The notes beneath the pieces are model-generated. The model had not been told where the DNA came from. It made no database searches and was given only the letters and a program-made list of their open reading frames with translations. A stretch of 64,000 nt of DNA from Achatina immaculata (lineage: Eukaryota > Mollusca > Gastropoda > Stylommatophora > Achatinidae), in NCBI GenBank assembly GCA_009760885.1, contig CM019692.1:52698355-52762354 (forward strand), in the 5' to 3' direction. Shown in pieces: positions 35,501 through 42,525 of this stretch. Position 1 is the stretch's first letter. Every line of letters begins with the position of its first letter. Both the position numbers and the translations under genes were made by a program.

Positions 35501-38500
35501 ACTCGTTGCTGAAGCCTTGCAGTCGATCCAGCTGTAAAACTGGGTACCTGACACGCAATTGCTGAGTAAAGCGGTTACGTAAACAATGAACGTACTGTGC
35601 TGTACACACAGTTCTCAGTAGATGAGGCAGAACGGGACACAGCGTGCAGGCCAGTGAGACGAATCAGAGATGTTCCAGGCCAGCACAGAAAGCAAAGAGC
35701 ACCAAGCGTAGTTTAATGATGTAGCCGAGATACAAGCTGCAGTATATGCAGCTACTACCGACTGGCCGAGTCTCAGATCTCCTTACTGGAAATTGTGTAA
35801 CACCGTGCCAGACAGAACAAAAAAGAAAACAGCAAAAAATCTAGCAATACAAGTTTACAATAGCTAGAGATATCACATCTTGCGCCTTGGATACGAGAGA
35901 TGAATGTAGTACCAACTTAAGTAATCGTGCTACTATGAAGATACAAAAAAGGAATTTAAGCGCAAGACAATTATTGGCAGCCTACCACTCCGTCACACAA
36001 GACCAGAGGTCACTTACGTCTGAGAGCCAATAAAACTCGGTTGAGCGTTGGTGTAGTTAGCAGGATAGGCCACCAGGATGAAGTCCAGACCTTTGAAGCA
36101 GCCAGCATCAAACATGGTGATCTTGCCAGTGTTGTCGGCGTCCCCTGGACATCCAATGACTGTTATCTGCGCTCGAAAGAGAACAGGCAAAAGCTGTAAA
36201 GACTCTTTCATCAACGGACACAAGCATGAACACAGAATAAGAAGAAGAAGAAGAAGAAGAATCTAATACAAGTATTCAGAGGTCTGGGTAGATGATAATT
36301 GTGCTTTTGGCGTCAGGTGAGCATATCCTTATATAGACAGTCCAGTGATGGAGCATATGTGTCTGTTTAAGTGAAATGTGCTTTGCTGTATGATCTGATG
36401 TTTGAGAGTGTAACGTAATGGATGTTTCTATGATCAAATGATTGACAGTGTAACATAGGAGTTTCTGTGATCAGATGCTTAAGACTGTAAACACATGAGA
36501 TGTTTCTATGATCTGATGATTGGCAGTGTCTTGTCTTGCGCTATCTCCCTGCAACTGCGAGCTGGTGTTCTTTGCAGCCGATGCTGTGAAGGTGTCGTGG
36601 CACAGCATCGTATCGGCTTGGGAGCTGGTAATGGCAGCTAATTTTTCGGTCCCGGAGTGCAGCTAAAACCCAATATTTCTTTAGCAGACTCCACCACCAT
36701 GGGGAATATGGCGATCCCTGCCGCGTTAGCCAGATTAGGCTTGTTACTGCGGATACTGAGGCTAGCACGTCAGCCACGGGTCGCTGATTGCCTGTTCGGG
36801 CAGGTCTTCACCCCCGATTGGCAAAGAAGATGTTTCAATGATCAGATTACTGAGATTATAACATAGAGTTTGTTTCAATGATCAGATTACTGAGATTATA
36901 ACATAGAGGATGTTTCAATGATCAGATTACTGAGATTATAACATAGAGTTTGTTTCAATGATCAGATTACTGAGATTATAACATAGGGGATGTTTCAATG
37001 ATCAGATTACTGAGATTATAACATAGAGTTTGTTTCAATGATCAGATTATTGAGATTATAACATGAGGATGTTTCAATGATCAGATTACTGAGATTATAA
37101 CATAGAGGATGTTTCAATGATCAGATTACTGAGATTATAACATAGGGGATGTTTCAATGATCAGATTACTGAGATTATAACATAGAGGATGTTTCAATGA
37201 TCAGATTACTGAGATTATAACATAGGGGATGTTTCAATGATCAGATTACTGAGATTATAACATAGGGGATGTTTCAATGATCAGATTACTGAGATTATAA
37301 CATAGGGGATGTTTCAATGATCAGATTACTGAGATTATAACATAGGGGATGTTTCAATGATCAGATTACTGAGATTATAACATAGGGGATGTTTCAATTA
37401 TCAGATTATTGAGACTATAATATAGGGAACGCTTCTATGACTAGATGATTGACAGTTTAACACAGGGGATGCTTCTACGACCAGATCATGGCCTCCGAGA
37501 GATATTTTATGAGGCGGTGCTAAACTCTAGCCCATCCCCCCTTCCCGCTTATTTTTCCCACCCACTCTGTCCCTCCCGCAAGCCCTCCAGGCCCACCCTT
37601 AAAACAGGGACAACCCTGTGAACCCCGGAACAATGTACCAGCTGCACACGCCCAGCCACATCACCAACCCCTCCCCCTTCGATGGCCCTGTATCAGACGA
37701 CTGATGCTATAACACGTAAGCCGTTTCTTTATATTCTGTCTAAGTACAACATCCGTACACATTTCCTCTCACCATCCCCACAGAGTCGTGGGCAAACTTG
37801 ATAAAGGTCTGCAGACCAAGGGCTGCTGTAAGAGAGACAACCGTGGATAAATTGTTGCCATGGGCGTGGTTTGTGTGTCTTCTGGTGTCGTATTGGCACA
37901 AGAAACCTATGTTTGGGTGCTCCTTTGTGTCTCCTTTGTAAAACTCGGCCCTGGAAACAGAAATGAAGCACTGTAAAACAATGTACACAAATACTAACTG
38001 TATAAGCGTCACTGTAAAGTCATGATAAGAAAGAAATTATTTTAAAACAGTTTTTCTCACTAAACGGAGTACACACTTTTGGCACTCAGATTTTCTGTTA
38101 CAAGAGCATAACAAATCATAAATAAAATGCAGGAAGGATTTAGATAAAGCTGAATTTGGAATTTAACCCATGTGGCTCCAGAGCTCCATAATCTTTCATG
38201 CATTTCATTGTATGAGTGAGGCAAACGCTCACGTAAAGTGTATGTCTATGTCGAGGTCAACCCTGGTCGGTGACGGAGTGGACAATCCAATAACAGGCGG
38301 GTCGTCATGTGATAGCCATTGACAACTGACAAAACACACTCTCTGAAAATGTTGGCTGTGGTTATTTGACTTGGACCTGATTCAAGGGAGAAACAGTTTC
38401 TTTTCCCCGACAACTGCCCCCCCCTCCCTTTTTTTCTGTCATGACGTAGTATCAGCAAGACGACACGTCATTTGCATGAGCACTGTCGAAATTTAATGTC

Positions 38501-39309
38501 AGAATCCGCCTCTTTGTGCTAAAACACATAAATTATTGATGGCAGAAGCGTGGGGTTTTTTTTCTTCATATCAATCACTGAATTATCTAAGAAAGCAAAC
38601 AAAACACGCGAGGCAACATGCAAATAACGTGGTAGCATTGGTATTTCTACAACGTCCTGAGACGTGTCAAACCACGTCCTAGGAAGTAAGGTCAAGGTTA
38701 AGCCATGGAGGCACCTGGGGGATATGGTGTTAGTGCCCTTTTTTTTTTCCTTGACCTGTCGGGACGCTAGAGGGCGATGCGGTTTGCGCCTTTCCTTCCC
38801 AGCTCCAGAAAAGACCGGATGTATCCTTTTCTACAGCTGGATGATTTGGGCGCCTCTTGCCAGATTCGAACCACCGGCCTTTGATAAGAGAGACTAGTGC
38901 ACTAACCACTTCCCTACTTCTCGACGCCCATTCTACGAATTAATAGGAATTTAAGCCGGATTTGGTAAATTGTAACTGTTTTTACATGCTAAGTTTTAAA
39001 TCTGAAACTGGATTTGAGCTTGAATTCCAGCTGCTTGAAAGGACTTGAGGGTTGGTTTGAAAGTAGTGGTTTGATATTTGATTTGGAGATTGTGACTTGA
39101 GACTTGCCGCTTTTCCTTAAAACAAATGAATTTATAATCATTTTCAACATTTACGAGAAATGTAGAAGCAACACAATATAATAACAGCTGTACAGCTAAC
39201 ATTGTTTGAAGCGACTGTAAGGCACCGAAAAAGTATCTGAAAATATTTTTGCTGACATAATTTACATTTAGTAGTAGTAGCAGCAGCAGCAGTAGTAGCA
39301 GCAGCAGCG

Positions 39310-39361
<52 letters not shown>

Positions 39362-39432
39362 CAGCAGCAGTAGTAGCAGCAGCGGTAGTAGTAGTAGTAG
39401 TAGTAGCAGCAGCAGCAGTAGTAGCAGCAGCG

Positions 39433-39469
<37 letters not shown>

Positions 39470-39867
39470 CAGCATCAGCAGCAGTAGTATTATTAGTAGC
39501 GGCAGCAGAAATAGTAATAGTATTAGTAGTAGTAGCAGCAGCAGTAGTAGTAGTATTAGAAGTAGTAGCAGCAGAAGTAGTAGTATTAATAGTAGTATTA
39601 CTAGAGGATTTTATTTTTTTAGAAGTAGTAGTAGTAGTAGTAGTAGCAGCAGCAGCAGTAGCAGTAGTAGTATTAGTAGCAGCAATAGTAGTAATATCAG
39701 TAGTAGTAGCAGCAGTATTATTATTAGTAATAGTAGTAACAGCAGAAGTAGTAGTAGTGGTATTAGCAGCAGTAGTAATAGTAGTAGTAACAGCAGTACT
39801 AGTAGCAGCAGCAGTAGCAGTAGTATTAGTAGTAGTAGTAATTTTTAAAACACATTTATTCTATAGC

Positions 39868-39908
<41 letters not shown>

Positions 39909-42470
39909 CAGCAGCAGCAGTAGTAGTAGTAGTAGTTAAAAACACGTTTATTCTGTCGTAATTCACTAGTCAACAATTTTTTAATGAGAATAGTATGAAA
40001 AAAAAATCCTGCCAGTCTTCTTACATCCTTCCCGCGGTGATAAACGTCACATAGGGCTCTCATGGTAGTTCGCCAAGTTTTCCTGTTTCCAGCGAGCTTT
40101 TCAACCTCTTCAGGTGATTTTATGGCTACTAATTTGGCCTTTCTTAACAATATCCTCTTTAGAGTTTCACGTGGTTGTCCCTCTTTTTCTTAGGCCTGTT
40201 GTGTTCCACTTGATAGCCTGTTCCGGGATTCTCTGACTGTTTCTTCTCATAACATGACCGATATACAAGGTCCGACAAAATTTGGTAATGAGACTGATTT
40301 TATTATGGCCAAGACAAAAATGCCATCTACGAAGCAAGATATGGAATCCAAAGAGGCAACCTTCACCAACTTTTCATCGCCGCCCGATAAGCAGACGACA
40401 AACAAGCCGTCATTCTTTTGACCTAGTTAGAGGTGCATTGTCACGTAATCAGCATGGAGCAAAAAGCTAACATTAAATTATGTTTAAAACTCGGGAAAAG
40501 TGCCACTGAGACAGTTGAATTGATGCGACAAGTTTATGGGGATAAGTGTTTATCTCGTGCACAGATAATCAGGTGGTATTCACGATTTATAAGTGGTGAG
40601 GAAACGATTACAAATGCAACTAGACATGGACGCCCAATTTCTGTTCGTAATGAGAAGCTCATTGCAAAGGTCAGAGAACGGATACAAGAAAATCGTTGTT
40701 TGACTGTGAGGATGATGGCAAATGAATTTGATATTAACCAAGAGACCATTCGTAAAATTTTAGTGGAAGATTTGGCAAGAAAAAAGTTGCTTGCCGGTTT
40801 GTACGATAATTTCGTACCACATTCGTTGTCTGATGACCAAATACATCAGCGTGTTGAGTATGCAAAAGACATAATCAAAACGTGTCGCAGAAATAAACAT
40901 TTTTTAAATTTGATTGTTGCACAGGATGAAACATGGATGTTCCGCTATGATCCCACATCTAAACGCCAAAATGCTCAGTGGAAGTCATCATCGTCACCAA
41001 AAGGAACAAAAATTCGTCTTCAAAATTCGGAACGGAAGACAATGTTGGTGTGCTTCTACGACAGAAAAGGAGTTATTCACAAAGAATTTATTCTAGAGGG
41101 ACAAACTGTCACTGCCAAAGTTTATTTAAATATTTTGAAACGCTTATTAAAAAGGATTCTCCGAGTCCGACCCAAGTATTCAACACCTGGCAGTTTTTTC
41201 CTTCTTCATGATAATGTACTGGCTTACCGGGCAGTAGTTGTACAGGAATTTTTGGTCCAAAAACAAGTGTGTGTTCTCAACCATCCACCCTGTTCCCCAG
41301 ATTTGTCTCCCTGCGATTATTTTCTATTTCCAAAATTAAAATTACCATTGAAAGGATGCTTCTTTGACGATACTGATGACATCCAAAAGGCCATAACATC
41401 GAGTTTAAGGGCCATACCAACAGAAGAACTGCAGAGGTCGTTCCAGTGTTTGTTAGACCGTGCCATCGCTGTATCAATGCACAAGGGGCTTACTTTGAAT
41501 AAAATACAGGTTATTTCTTCAACTGATGTTTATTATTTTTTGTAATTAGTCTCATTACTTAATTGTCTGACCTTGTATGTCCATCTCCATTTTTTATCAC
41601 CAATAATACGGGTTGTTGTTCACTCATCTGCCTTATCTCTGCGCTGATTTTTAATTCGTTCCACTTTATACAGACTATTTTCCTTCGACATTTGTTTTCA
41701 AAAGAGTCTAATTTGTTGTCTATGTATTTATTTGTTTTCCAGCTTTCGCATGCATAAATGAAGGTGGATATTACATTTGAATTGAATAATCTTAGCTTGG
41801 TTTTTGTGCTTGGAACTTTTGAACGTCATATGCTCTCAAGATTCTTGATTCCAATTTTTCCTGAAGTCAAAATGATAACAATAATGATAACTACAATAAA
41901 AAAAAATATATTACTAGTGGAATACAGGTATGTGATGATTTACCTGAAAGATGTATGGAACCCCATGAACCTCTGCTTGACTCTGAATCCTTTCTTCTTC
42001 AGAAAGTCTGTTATGAGGTCGTGGCTTTTAAATTCCTTCCCTGGTGGCTCGCTGAACCGCCATAAGTCCTCCCCTAGTGTAGAGAAAATGTTGTTATGTT
42101 ACATCTTACAAAACGCTGTACTGTTATGCTGTTCTAAGTAACATTAATTTATGATACGCCAGCCTCACCTTCTGTGTTTAGTCGGCATTCATGTAACGTA
42201 TAATAATCTATTCAGTAGTTGCTGTTACAGTTTTATGAAACACCTATGCTTGGGGCGTGCTTGGAAGAGGGGAGGGCTAGTACACCTAATGGTAACGGGG
42301 AATATCGAAGGTAGAAGAGGCAGAGGTAGACAGAGAGAGAAGATGTTTGATGATTTGGCGTCCTAGCAAGGGAAATGCTCAGTGACAAGCCTGTTGTTAT
42401 GCAGAAGGGATCGAGGGTTATGGGAGGGCATGATATATCCTACGTCTGTCGGCAGAGACCTTGTGAGATA

Positions 42471-42525
<55 letters not shown>

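Larger units (their letters stand above)
40010..41868 (-). mobile_element. LINE family B relic, split by a mariner (intron 2)
   Basis: The minus strand encodes, right to left, IYACESWKTNK and FENKCRRKIVCIKWNE (41760-41620), then RMSEQQPV, and on the far side of the mariner the GRPRETLKRIL, LVAIKSPEEVEKLAG and ALCDV end (40230-40045). The target TA of the mariner lies in the same place as cata-tgtccatctcc in the intact copy at 61510. Confidence 0.82.

Noticed and set aside
38996..39939. Poly-Leu and poly-Ser frames
   Set aside because: Translations of the AGT/AGC trinucleotide tract.
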